This document shows, piece by piece, positions 37,130 through 48,764 of a stretch of DNA of 64,000 nucleotides. A program made the translations under genes and the position numbers. Position 1 is the stretch's first letter, and the number at the start of each line of letters is the position of its first letter. The notes beneath the pieces are model-generated. The model was not told where the DNA came from. It worked only from the letters and a program-made list of their open reading frames with translations, and searched no databases. This DNA comes from Cheilinus undulatus (taxonomy: Eukaryota; Chordata; Actinopteri; Labriformes; Labridae): assembly GCF_018320785.1 (NCBI RefSeq), contig NC_054884.1:19097667-19161666 (forward strand), written 5' to 3'.

Positions 37130-37690
37130 GTTCTGCCCATTGACTGTAGAAAGAATTGGACAAACCCTTGTATGACGTCAGCCGTCTGCTTACAATAGGT
37201 GGACTCAAATTGCTCTTGAAGCCAAACGGCGGAGGCTTCCATATTGAAATCGTGGTCTCAACCAAACTTTGGATCAACCTAACGACCCGCCCTCAAAGCA
37301 CAACTTCCTGTCAGCTAGCTAGCTAGCCTTGTGGTTGACAGAAACATAGCCGCTGCCTGTCGAGCTATCTGTCAATTAAATGAGACGTGCCAATCACTGC
37401 GAAGTGTGTTTTATCATAAATACAATCCAAATGATCGTGGTACAAAAAAATTCAACCCCCGTACAGTAAGAGCACAATAAGACACTAATGAGACACATTT
37501 GGTTTTTTGAACCAGGCTGTAAACCAGTTTATTTCTGGTGTAAAAATCGGCTGTTTAACCAGGTGACCAGACGGGACTTCCAGTGTTCCTGCAGTCAGCC
37601 TCAAGTGGACACTCACGGTATTGCAATTTCTTGCTCTTCTGCATTGGCTTCATTTTTCAGGACTGGAGGCTGCCTCTTGGTTCTGCCCTC
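37130..37690 (+). repeat. Probable interspersed repeat (CAGCCTCAAGTGG family)
   Basis: Contains ATGACGTCAGCCGTCTG near its start and CAGTCAGCCTCAAGTGGACA near its end, then GCATTGGCTTCATTTTTCAG and GGAGGCTGCC. A fragment with TCAGCCTCAAGTGG is present at 60965-61015. I recognise this as a common fish repeat but cannot name the class. Confidence 0.45.
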
Positions 37691-37702
37691 AGTGTATATC
37701 TT

Positions 37703-38117
37703 TACCTCCACCAAGGAGGTTATGTGATCGGGTGGGTTTGTTTGTTTGTTTGTTAGCAACATAACACAGAAAGTCATGGATGGATTTTCATGAAATTTTC
37801 AGGAAATGTCAGAAATGGCATAAGGAAAAACTGATTAGATTTTGGGACTGATCTGGATCACCGTCTGGATCCAGGAATGTTTTAAAGGATTCTCTACTAT
37901 TGGGAGATAGGGCTAATGGCGGAGGTCTGCGCTGTTACCACTTTACACCGGGAGATGGTGGACATGAGTAACTTCAATCCCAGCAGCAGGTTTTTGGTGT
38001 GTTTCTTTTCGAAGTTTTGGAGTTTACAGAGTTTGAAAGATGCACGCCCGGTCAAGGAGACGAGTCGGAGCATAACAGAGAGAAAGGCAGCGAACAGGCT
38101 CCGTCTGCTCTGAGGTA
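37703..38117 (+). repeat. About 400-bp interspersed repeat, copy 2
   Basis: Starts ACCTCCACCAAGGAGGTTAT and continues through a (GTTT)n run, GGATTTTCATGAAATTTTCA, CCGTCTGGATCCAGGAAT and CTATTGGGAGATAGGGCTAA. It is the reverse complement of 9410-9800 along its whole length. Confidence 0.65.
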
Positions 38118-38249
38118 GTTAAAATATATTTCCTTAAAATCATCATTAGACACATAATGCATAATTTGTACATCTTTTGGCAACAACAAGTGTGCATTGG
38201 CCTTTTCTGCTGATTTTGTCAATGTAAACGATTATGTTTCATTTTCAGG

Positions 38250-38335
38250 TGGGCCCTGGGGACGCTCAGCTTGTTTTAGGAACGAGTAAAGGGGGCCCTG
38301 AGGAAAAAAGGTTGGGAACCACTATTTTAGGTTTT
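38250..38335. repeat. hAT-like repeat end (TTGGGAACCACT)
   Basis: Ends with GGTTGGGAACCACT, the reverse complement of the AGTGGTTCCCAACC terminus typical of fish hAT-type repeats, preceded by a GGGCCCTG-rich patch. The other end is not evident. Confidence 0.4.
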
Positions 38336-39159
38336 TGTTTGTGTGGCGCCCCCTGTGGACAGAGTGATGCTTTTATTGCTTTACTGCTGTTTGTACTTAA
38401 AAGGTCATGGTTTCACCTATCACCTACTCAGGGGCAGCACATACATAGACATAAAATCCCTTTATACCATACAAATGGTCAGTTTTTATAAACTTTTTAG
38501 GTCATGAAGAAAGAGCAGAATTAATCTAATACTGTTTCATAACCATCTAAATCTCCCAACAGAGGATTTAAGTCAACATTTATAGCTACTTTGAAATTAT
38601 TTAGGTATTTTTGGTTTCTTTAAGCACTCCCTTTGATCGTACAAATTAACCAGGAACTTTGTATAATCCATTACTACTAAAAGTAATTTGAATATGTATA
38701 AGAGAATATATGGTACTTAACATAAATTATTTTTAAATGCAATGGATATTTACCTTAGCATTTTCCTCCTAGAAGTGCACTGAATAAAGAAATCCAGATG
38801 AATATCCAGTAAACCTTCAATTCTCTCCATCATACATCTAAAAAGAGGCATAGTCATGTTAAAATTTATCCTTACAGTCTTACATAACCCTTTTGTTCTC
38901 TAAATGGTCACTACATTTCTGAACAGGTATTACTATCCAAAGATTCATGTTCAATAGTGAAGAGATCACAGGATGACTGTAAAAGTAGATTCAGATCTCC
39001 TCAGATAAATATGGGTCAGTGGGTCAGGTGTTGGCGCTGCCAAACATATCCTGGTTTGGCAAGCTCAGTGGCTCGCCCATTAGTGAGCTCATTATCTTGA
39101 CATACCTTACCAAAAGTTCTCTATAAGATCCCAGGGGGAGGGGGCCTTTCCTGAGAGGA

Positions 39160-39166
39160 TATAAAG
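39160..39166 (+). promoter_or_regulatory. TATA box of gene C
   Basis: TATAAAG lies 94 bp before the gene C ATG, directly after a G-rich run (about 39131-39145). The implied 5' UTR is about 60 bp and carries no upstream ATG in a good context. Confidence 0.65.
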
Positions 39167-39253
39167 AAGCTGTTTGCATCACTGCAGCAGAACGCCGCTG
39201 ACAGACGCCAACATTCAGGAAACCCCGACACAACACAGCACTAAACGATAAAT

Positions 39254-40587
39254 ATGCCAACCAGCGCTCCCAATAAAAGAATCCTGCCTGCTGCTGGCAG
39301 ACCTGGTGAGTGAAGTCTTATTTCTAATTAATGCATGCTAATTTAGATCGCAGCAGGAGTATTCACTTGTGCTAGCCTCATGAAAGACTTCAGTGACTTT
39401 TCTTTAAGTTAACTTCTCTACTCTAAATGCTAATTTAAATCTAGACATTTATTTAATTTGAAAATAGAGTTTTCAAAGCAGATTTTGTATAGTCAAAGTA
39501 TAAAATGCCTTTAAATCAGAGACAAAATATCACACTAGTATATGAAAGCAATTAAACATGATTGTTTTATTTTTACAGCTACAAAATCCAAAGATCTGTA
39601 TCTTCCAAAAGGTAAGATTTTAGCAAAAGCTTTAAATTCAAGAGTTTAAAAGAGAAAAGTGCAAAACCACTGGAGTTTTCCTCATAGAATTTTTACTTAA
39701 CCTTAAGGAAATGCCTCTGCTCCCCCTGGTTCCTGCATTATCTTTTCTAAATACACCAATCTGGCTTTTCTCTTTGCTCAGAAAATATCCCAGCCTACGA
39801 GCCCAGTATCCCTGAGCCCACATGCAGAGCTGATCTTCTGAAATGTAAAAACTATTATTTCAATTCCCGAATTTTATTTCCTTATCTTTATTTGATGCCG
39901 TTTTTCTCTCTGACTGCAATGTCTTTCACTCTCACCAGACTGGATCAATCTGTCTTTTGATGACAAGACAGCCAATAAGATGCTGTGGATCAGAGAGGGT
40001 GGAACCAAGGTGTCACGTATGACAGATGATGTCACCTGTCCCGTCTTGGACAGACCAGAGAGATATGAACATTCCCCTCAGGTCGGTATCAAGTCACAAA
40101 TTCAGAGACATTTAATATTTTCCCTTAAATGGCTTAATAGTGTTTTTTTTTTGTACAGGTTCTCTCTAAAGAAGGCATCCAGGGTTTCCGAGCTTACTGG
40201 GAAGTGAGATATTCAGGTTGGGTGGTGGTCGGAGTCGCGTACGAGGGTGCAGGGAGGAGGGGAAGCGACGGACCCTGCGGGCTGGGAGAGAACGAACAGT
40301 CCTGGGGTCTCGGCTGGGGTGGATCTCACTACCAGCTGTGGTTCAACAGCATCAACACAGAAATCTGGGATATCCCCCAGTGCAGCATCATCGGGGTGTA
40401 CCTTGACCATCCAGCGGGCATCATCAGATTTTATGCAATCGATGATGTAGAGGGAAAGGAGAGCGGAGGCAGACAGGAGATCAGGCTGCTGCAGCAGATT
40501 AAAAGCTCCTTTAAGGGGAGGATGATGGCGGGTTTCTGGGTAGGACAAAAGTCGTCGTGTTATCTAGTCACACATAAGGAGGAGTGA
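39254..40587 (+). CDS. Gene C: stand-alone PRY-SPRY (B30.2) protein, 239 aa, five exons, compact
   Basis: Coding exons are 39254-39305, 39579-39611, 39782-39844, 39939-40081 and 40159-40587 (720 nt with stop, all GT/AG). The N-terminus begins [11 protein letters not shown]; exon 2 is short and lysine-containing; the exon 3 linker reads [15 protein letters not shown] (about residues 50-97) shows [12 protein letters not shown] and [16 protein letters not shown] (about 98-239) shows [37 protein letters not shown] and AGFWVG. The open frame is unbroken, introns are short (77-273 bp) and TATA and polyadenylation signals are well placed, so this looks like the best-preserved copy. It is transcribed away from gene B. 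It lacks RING, B-box, coiled coil, NACHT and MACPF regions. Function is inferred only as far as a protein-binding B30.2 module, as used in many fish immune receptors and TRIM proteins. Confidence 0.9.
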
Positions 40588-40842
40588 TAAAGAGTGCCTG
40601 TTTTCCTTTAACAAATTGTAACATTTCCATTTATATCTCACTTGCGGTAAAGAAAAAATGCATGGGAAAATATATTTATTAAGATGCTGCTATTTGTATC
40701 ATTAACGTGCAATTTTGCCATAATTTCAATGTAAACTAATTTTAAGAGCTGTTAAATATTTTGGTGCAAAGTGTGTTGTATATTCTGGTGATTCCAATTT
40801 ATAAACCATTGTTAGTTATATCGTGTGACTTCTTTTAGATAA

Positions 40843-40848
40843 AATAAA
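40843..40848 (+). terminator. Polyadenylation signal of gene C
   Basis: AATAAA lies 255 nt past the gene C stop and is followed by a T-rich stretch. This gives a 3' UTR of about 275 nt. Confidence 0.6.
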
Positions 40849-40849
40849 G

Positions 40850-41430
40850 TTTTGAGTTCATATTGCCTATTTTCCCTCCATTTAACCTATATTTTGTCAG
40901 GAGGATTCCTGTTGAGATACAAACATCTCTTTTACAAGGCAGGCCTGGCCAAAACAACGGAGGAGAGAAAATTTTAAACCCAAAAGCAAGACGGGGAGAG
41001 GCAAAATATCAACCATAATCAATGCGAACAAAACTGTGAAAATATACATACAAGCAAGGAGACTGTTTAAGTAAGTAAAGTAGGGAAAACAAAGATAGAT
41101 AGGGCTGAAAAGAGGAATAATAAAGTAAAAATATATGAAAGCACGACAGGACTTTTAGGATAAGACATCCTTAGAACAGCATACCTGCAGCAAGCATTAA
41201 GATTAGCAGCTTTCAGCCATAAACATGAATGATGGTCAATGACGAAGCTTTGAAGAATGAATTTCATACATGTTTTGCATTTGTAATAGATCATTTGTGA
41301 CAAGATTCATCTGTGAAATCACTTTTTAAGGTGTTTAAACATATTTTTTAGATAAGTATTAATTCAACTTCAAAAAAACTGTCAGGTGGTGCAACCATAG
41401 TTGAGTGAAAATATATGTATTTTCCTTTTA
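40850..41430. other. Gene C downstream flank; nothing recognised
   Basis: A 78-codon minus-strand frame at 41067-41303 has no recognised domain. Confidence 0.4.
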
Positions 41431-42112
41431 TTAAAGTCCCTGTAAAGTGATAAAAAGAGATCTTTGTTTTAGGTTTGTTGTATGACAGGCCACTCTGTAA
41501 TGAACCACCAGGCCTAATTTCAGTCATGATAAACATCTCTAAGTTTATGAAATTAAGCTTCAAAATCATGAAAAATGAGGCAGTAAAATCTGCTCTAGGA
41601 TAATGTGGGCACTCATGTGAAATACGATCCTCTCATATTTTCAATAATGCCTCTGATCAGAGTGCAGCTGCCTGGCCCTTTGTCAGAACAGAGAGGCAGA
41701 AGATGGGGGTTAAATTTACTGTTTTCTGGCAAAAATCTCTGTTATGATACTTTTAATGGCCACAGTGGATGATAGATTTGGTAATTTTACCTCACAATTG
41801 ACAAAAACACTGCATGTAGCTGGCTTCTAACTTTCAATGAAGGCAGTGACATCAGCTATTAGACTGTACTGATAGAACTGATCAGGGATTTTATATTGTT
41901 GTAACATCAAGACTGGTGATGTCATGGGCTCCTATCTTTGCCATGATCAAATAAAATCAAGCCAGGAAAGAGGTGAACAACTTTCCAATGGTCTAAATAA
42001 AAAAATCAGTCACACATAAATCTCAGGGTTTTCACATGTGTACAGCAACCTTATTCCAACATATCTAGTGTGTTAAGGCACAAAGTTTGGATTTCATTTC
42101 ATAGGGACTTAA
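41431..42112. mobile_element. TTAA-flanked non-autonomous element, full copy
   Basis: TTAA stands at both ends (41431-41434 and 42109-42112). The ends are inverted: AGTCCCTGTAAAGTGA on the left, and AAGTCCCTATGAAATGA-type on the right read on the other strand. TTAA duplication is the hallmark of piggyBac- and Kolobok-type transposases. At about 680 bp with no open frame, it must be mobilised in trans. Two truncated relatives lie at 27201 and 34537. Confidence 0.7.
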
Positions 42113-45100
42113 AAGTCAGTTTTTTGCTATTTAACAGCTTAAGTATTTACATTTTTTTATTTTTATTTTTTTAAATCAAGCCAAGCCAAAACTGAAAGAA
42201 AGAAAAAAAAGTCACACAAAAATATTTATCACAGAATGTATCAGACAATCACACATCCTTAGGTAGCGCTAATAATCACCTGATTTAATTGAAAGTTTTG
42301 ATTATTACCTTCTCTGGAAAACATTTTTACAACAGGAAAAACATATCAGAGTTTTAGCATCATTTTGCAATATTCTCTTATTTTAAGTCATGGTTTATAA
42401 ATACAAGCAATGCTAATCCATCACTGTTGTGCCAAGCATTCAAAGTGTACTATACCTTCAGCTGCTCTGGAGCTTTCATTCTTCACCTCACCCTGTTAAC
42501 ACTGAGCCAGTGAGCTGCAGGATTAGAATGGGGACATGAAGGCAGATCCTGAGAGGCAATAAACAGGATCCCATATAAGCTCACATACGGGGTAAATGAG
42601 GGTGCAGGGATGGAGGAGAGCTGATGTCATGCAAGACCAATGATGCAGAACAAAACTCTAGTTATGTTGGTATTCTCATTGTTTTTCTGCATCATATTAA
42701 AGTGAAGAGATCAGTGATGACAGTTTTCTACAGCCTGCAGACAAAGATGAACATGCAGCAGAGAAAGAACATAACTGAGTAATAATAGATTCTACTATAA
42801 ATTAAATATTTAAGATTTGGACCATGCTCATTAATAAGATGTTAAACTTTATCATATAGCAGCGTAGAAGTCTCTAATAACTGGAAAGAAGAGGCTGACA
42901 GAAGCGTGCCACTAGCAGACATGTGACCACTATGACATCATGCACTACAGTGGGCGGTGGAGGTACTGGTGTTGGCATCAGGCTACTATACATTTTAGCA
43001 GAGAATGACATATTCCTGAGACATAAAGGTTACTGCAAGTAACATTATAGAATAAGCCCACTTAGCACAAATACTAATGTTGCTGTTAAATACAGTGAAT
43101 CACCTCAGGGGCGCTAACAAAGGGACAAATTCAAGGTGTTTCTCTGTATATTGGTAGTAATCTTTAAGCATACAAAAGCCTTGATGTCTATGTAGAAATC
43201 CATGGGAATAACTTTTGTTTAGCTTTTCATTAAAATGTCAAAATAGCTTCTCAAGCTATTTTGAAAGCATAATTTCTGTCGTCAACAACTCATTCAACTG
43301 GAAACCACCATTTTAAACCATAACACCAACATAAGCCGGTAAGCCCATTCAGTGCATGTAGAAAATGCCATGATTTACACATCATAAATCATAATAATAA
43401 TGACATAACTTTCCACGTGCAAAATGTGCACTACATAGATCACTGCATGGAATTTGTGGACTAGAGTTTTTATTTAACCCCGGCATCCTAACGTCTCTTT
43501 TGTCATTGAGACTGGAGAGGAACAGATGTTATGAAATAAGATGCAAAAGGTCTATAGATAAGCAACCACAGTGAACTAGGACAATATTGCAGAAGCACTA
43601 TTAGCATTACCAGATAATACATCTAGCTTCTGTAACAATATGAGCTTTTTCTACTTAACTATAATGAGCAGAAAGCACAATACATGTTTTTCCACACAGA
43701 CACAATAAGAGCAAAATCAAAATAATGAAGGGTTGTGATTGTTTAATATGAATAGGAAAAACGATGCATTTTTCATCCAGTTTTACAGTAAATATTGTCA
43801 TCTCTACAAATGAGATGCTCATTTATTTAAGGATCTATTTAATGATTGCACAAGAGTGAAATTGCACATTGAGAGACACAACTGTCCATCATTTTTTTTT
43901 AGGTTTAAATGTGATGAAAACTGTATAGGAAAAATCTTTGTCCCCCACTAGCTTACACCAGTGTAACAAATTGTGCTTACAAACCTCAATCTCCAAGTGC
44001 TTCCTTTAAAATGCAACACTCAGGACTCCATAACTACTCAAAGCAGCCATCTTGGTTTAATATGCTGATTTCATGCTTTTTTTGTCATCTACAGTAAAAA
44101 AAAAGAAAAAAGTCAATTTGTCAACTCATACAGCAAGCTTTAAAAATTCCACATAAAAACACTGGTATTTGAAGATTTAGATGAAGATGAAGATTTAGAT
44201 CTATACTACAGTACATTTAAATACCGGTATCAATAACGACTAAAATTACTTTGTAATTTTTTGCTTATCAGCAAAAATACAATACCGTCCCTCCCTAATT
44301 AAGACATTTAAATGATTTAAGTTTTTATAAAATAAGATTAAAGTATCATATACAAACTATTAGATTGTTTATTTTTTGGGTGGAAGTTTTATCCTGAACC
44401 CCTGGAGAGTTTTGGCGTGACTTTTCTGATAACTACTGCAGTGCAGTTACCACCCACACCTACCAGGTTTGCCCATATTTCCACTCTAATAGCACAGAGC
44501 AATATAACCTTATTTCAGATACAGATACAGTAAAATTCATATTTTATTGTCAGCAATGGGTCTTTCTCAATTTATTTTTGTCTCATTGCACCCCTTACTC
44601 ACATTATTCCCTCATATATTGGCTCCTTTCTGGAAGGAATTGAAAGAAAGATGTGAGGGAGACAGAGGATGATAACTTATTGACATCAGGTACTTAATGA
44701 TGACAAGATGCACAGCTGATTCACCTCAAAGCCCACTTCAAAAATATTCAGGGAACCCCATGTTTGAAAATAATTCAGACATATTTGAAATATTTTTACA
44801 TAAATTGGGTATGGTAGTTTAGTTGAATGGCTTATATATAGACCAAAGAAAGGACTGGGAGACTGAATACTCTGGGGAAGGGGAGATATTGAGACACAGG
44901 TGAAACACATGAGGCAATCAGTGCCGGAGACAGGTAGGGATGGGCAGGAATTCTCTGATATCCACCTGGCCTGTATAAAGTTGTAAAGCGTATCACTACA
45001 TTTCATCATAACTGCATGTTCAGTGAGGAAAACCTAGATCCACATCTCCTCCAGAGATAAGGATCTAGGTTGCACAGAATCATGTAGAGAGAAGCACCCT

Positions 45101-47505
45101 GTAGCTTCCCCAGTTCTAATAAAACCAGTCAACAGCACCCCTCTGTGGTTGTATCAGTTGTTGCCTATCATGCAGTCTATTTGGTTAATAATGCTATTGC
45201 AAACTTTATAAACTCCATCACAGAGAATGAAATCTAAGTAAATAATGTGTGGCGTCTAGCTCCAAAACAACAAGTTCAAAATAAAGGGATAATAGTGGAA
45301 AAAATAAATGTATTACACTGACAGTGTTTTATTGTAAACAGATTCTTTTTTGTTACTGGAAATAGTTTACTTTAATGTGAAACATGCTAAAGGCTTGTTG
45401 ACAGTTTTTTCCCCTCAATGATGCATCAAAATAGTTCTCTACTGAGAAGAAACTCATGGCCACAATTAAAGAAGCATTTCACCTTTAATTGAAAGCACTA
45501 CAATGTTTGAATATGTGCTGACACAGGGGTCTATGAGTCTTCATTCAAGCATATACAAGCAAGTTTATCCCTTTAGGTACATTGAATCTTTTTCTAGTTT
45601 TGGCCAGTGTAGTTTAAACAACATCATATGGCAGAAATGTTTTATGTTATACATGCTGAGTCTGGGTGAAATAACATTGTTGGAGGATGTCTTTTTCTGA
45701 TGAAGCAGGAGATAATCAATGACTCTGAGCTTATAGCTTCAGCAATAATACTTCTAAAGTTCGAAGCCACCATAATGTCATTGAAGTTTGTATTTGCGTA
45801 TCAAACTTGCTTTTTATGACACAAGTATGCAACTCTGACTTACACAGATTAGAAATATCATCTTTGTCTTCCCTAAAAGCCAGAACATTAAAGTCACAGA
45901 AAGTATTTCAGAATAAGTGTTGTTATTAATCATGTTGTGTAGTGTAATTTATTCTCACTAAAATGTCATGGTCATTTTACTGGAGTAAATATCCTGAGTG
46001 TGTACTTCAAGTGTTGTGTAACTTTTCTTGTATGTTGTCTTTGTATCACTGAACAGGTTTGGACTTCAACGATACTTCAACTGCGAGGTTTTACCTTGAC
46101 CGTGTGACAGATGATGGACAGGATTGCGTCAAGTAGCATTCATCAAAAGAAGATGACTTGTCCATCAGTTCCAAAAGGTCACAAGGTAATAATGAGCCTG
46201 GTATCATTCATTTACCTCAGACAAAATGGATGTTTTGGACTTATTCCCTGTCTTCAAAACAGTACCTTACCTGTCTCTGGGTACATGTTGTAAAAGCTAC
46301 TTTTATTTTACTAAAGCATCTCTAAGCACTTTAACCCCTGAGACCAGGGTTTAAAAAAGATATGAAATCTCCTACTTCTTTGGCATTAGTAGGACCTGAT
46401 AAGTTGTAATAACTAAACACTTTCACAACAAGTAGTTTAAAAAATGTCCTCATATGAGGACAGGGGGTCTGTTTTACTGTATAACACAGTGAAGACATCA
46501 ATGTGTAGTTTTTGGAAAATTCAACAGAAATAACAACAAGAAATGGGATAATATTATTCTCATGAAAAGTATTTTCAAGGTTCAAATTTGGGACGCCCAC
46601 CTCAAAACACAAAGTACCCTATAAATCAGTATCTAATATAAATGTAACTTAAAATCATCAGACACAAATGTTCATATTTTAGGAGATAATGGCTACATAT
46701 TGCTAAATATGAAATATTAAACCATTTCTATACTCCTTTTTTGTTTTTTGTCCACAGATTGCACTATTTTGGTAGAATGGGCAGCGTACGGATTAATTCA
46801 AATACTTAAACAAGGCTGTGCCATAAAATAAATCAATTAAACAGTACATCATATCTCCTGTATGTCCCTATGGCTACAGGAATGTGTTTTTAAACATGGC
46901 TATAGGAATAAAGTGGCATACAACCTTTAAATTATCTCTTGAATGAGATCCCTTAGAGTTTTTCCTTTCTTTCACATTTGTCAGTCTTTCTTCTCTTGAT
47001 CAATGTATTCCATACAGGTAAAAATGAATGTAATTTACTAATTTATACCACATGCAATAAGCATTTATACTCACTTTTACTTAATAAAAACAGTTGGTTT
47101 CTTTCCAATATTGGCTATATTACTTTAATTTCATACCAGTAAAAGTCCTCATACAAGTACTTCCTATTTAGTGGTGTTGTAGCTTGTTACTGTTGATACA
47201 ACTTGTCATACTTGCAGCCATATCAAACCACAAACATTACCAAGCATAAATAAGCAAGTTTCAATCATAAACTTTGAAATATTTTGTACCTTGACCAGTT
47301 TTGTGTCAGGAGTGGCTGTAGAGCATGTTGGTCAGAATGGAAGCTATCTTGAATGGGCACTGATAATTGTAATGTGTTTTTGTCACAGGTCTAAGTTCAG
47401 CAAAATTAAGAGTAATGGAGGGAAAAAACCCATATGAGGATGCTGGGATGTAGGAGGTTAAGTTGGTGCAGAGCAGTAATTTTATGTCATGCCCTGTGCA
47501 TGCCT
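42113..47505. other. 5.4-kb stretch with no gene recognised
   Basis: Frames of up to 107 codons (44686-45009 minus) have no recognised domain or splice pattern. A 30-bp patch near 44218-44300 (AATACCGGTATC, AATACCGTCCCTCCC) resembles eroded transposon ends. The rest is unassigned. Confidence 0.4.
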
Positions 47506-47690
47506 TGTATCGTATCGTATCGTACCATATTGTATCATATCTTATCGTATTGTATTGTAACGTATCGTAACGTATCATATCGTATCATATTGTATCATAT
47601 CATAATGCGTCATATCGTAATGTATCGTATCGTATCGTATTGTATTATAGCGTATTGTATCATATCGTATCGTATCATATTAATTCGTGA
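47506..47690. repeat. Pentanucleotide array, (TATCG/TATCA)n
   Basis: About 185 bp of 5-bp ATCGT/ATCAT units, cleaner than the array at 2139. It produces stop-free frames on both strands (106 codons from 47434 plus, 90 codons to 47578 minus) with Tyr/Arg/Ile/Val/Ser-type periodic peptides. Not coding. Confidence 0.9.
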
Positions 47691-47759
47691 AATACCAGTG
47701 CAACTAATTGAGCTCTGGCAATTAGCTCCAGGCTTTGGGTGTCTGCTGATCTGACACCA

Positions 47760-48130
47760 AGGATGCACAGCATTATGGATATGATATGGGTATAGGCAGA
47801 TATTAGCTTTAAAAGGGCATAATCGGTATTGGCAGGTATACAACCAATATTTTGGTCATGTCCCTATAACAGCTGTAAACAGTGGTTGTACAAACAAATA
47901 CGTTAATGGACTTTTAGGTTGTACCAACAGAACTACAACATCTTAAGTTTTTTCTCTCTTTCTTTATCGTCATTCCTTACAATTTACGGATTTGTTTATT
48001 TGTCAATCCTCAAACTTTTAATATTGGAATTGATATCGGTACCAGCTAAAACTATTTTGTAAATATCAGCATATTGGATATTGGCAATAAATCCATTATT
48101 GTGTATCTTTATCCAATATCAGCGACACAT
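47760..48130. mobile_element. Non-autonomous hAT-like element with ATATTGG-type ends
   Basis: The left end GGATGCACAGCATTATGGAT leads into ATGGGTATAGGCAGATATTA. The right end, on the other strand, reads ATTGGATAAAGATACACAAT then CAATATCCAATATGCTGATA. These are the imperfect inverted ends of a common fish repeat. About 370 bp, with no open frame. It lies 70 bp from the pentanucleotide array. Confidence 0.55.
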
Positions 48131-48764
48131 TAATATCTCTTACCTCTGCTGTCACAGTGATCACTCATGGACAATGGGCTACACTGTGGGAAGTAGCTGA
48201 AGCTGACTCCTTTGTTTTTATGTTGCTAGCATGATCTCTACAAATGCCATGTACTTTAGAAAGGTGATTATAGCTTTCCAGTATTGCTTGGGGTGCAACA
48301 CTTGAAGCTATAACTTTGGTCTTTTTGAGTTAAATAGTATTAAGAAACAATAATATTAGAATAATTAGACAAGAAATTAACAGAAATGAAGAAATACTTG
48401 TGTTGGGCTTTCTCATACCGAATGCATTGTGTGCTTTTCCATGCTGTCTGTGAGTCTTTGTAAAGTCCACCAGAGGGCTCTCTACCAAAGCAATGATGAG
48501 TAGAAACCAGTGTGGATCAGCTCTGCCTGTCTCTGCTGTTAACTTCTTGTTTTGAATTGAGGGCTCTGTTCATTAAAATGACAGCCAATGTAATGTATTC
48601 ACTGGGGATGTAATGGTATCACAGTATGATAGTATCTTATAACAAGTCCACAGTAAGGTGTTTATTGTGTTATAAAAAATCTTTTCATTTACATGAGGAA
48701 AAACAGAATATGTTATGTTTGGAGATGCTTAGATGGCTGGCTTTGGTGCTTTGTTTTCTAGGTT

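Noticed and set aside
18613-40587. Reading the B30.2 genes as stonefish-type toxin subunits
   Set aside because: Only the B30.2 domain is shared; the MACPF/perforin-like part and the bulk of such a subunit are absent, and the MPT-starting first exons with their own TATA boxes fit small complete genes.
18613-40587. Reading the genes as TRIM or NLR fragments
   Set aside because: No RING, B-box, coiled-coil or NACHT exon is found upstream of any of the three within the window, and the frames are complete from ATG to stop.
46060-46190. Possible exon after a CAG acceptor (GGACTTCAACGATACTTC)
   Set aside because: The frame closes quickly, no adjoining exon or domain is recognisable, and the donor side is not convincing.
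47306-47843. Open frames of 77-106 codons on both strands
   Set aside because: They are produced by the TATCG-type array, which lacks stops in several frames.
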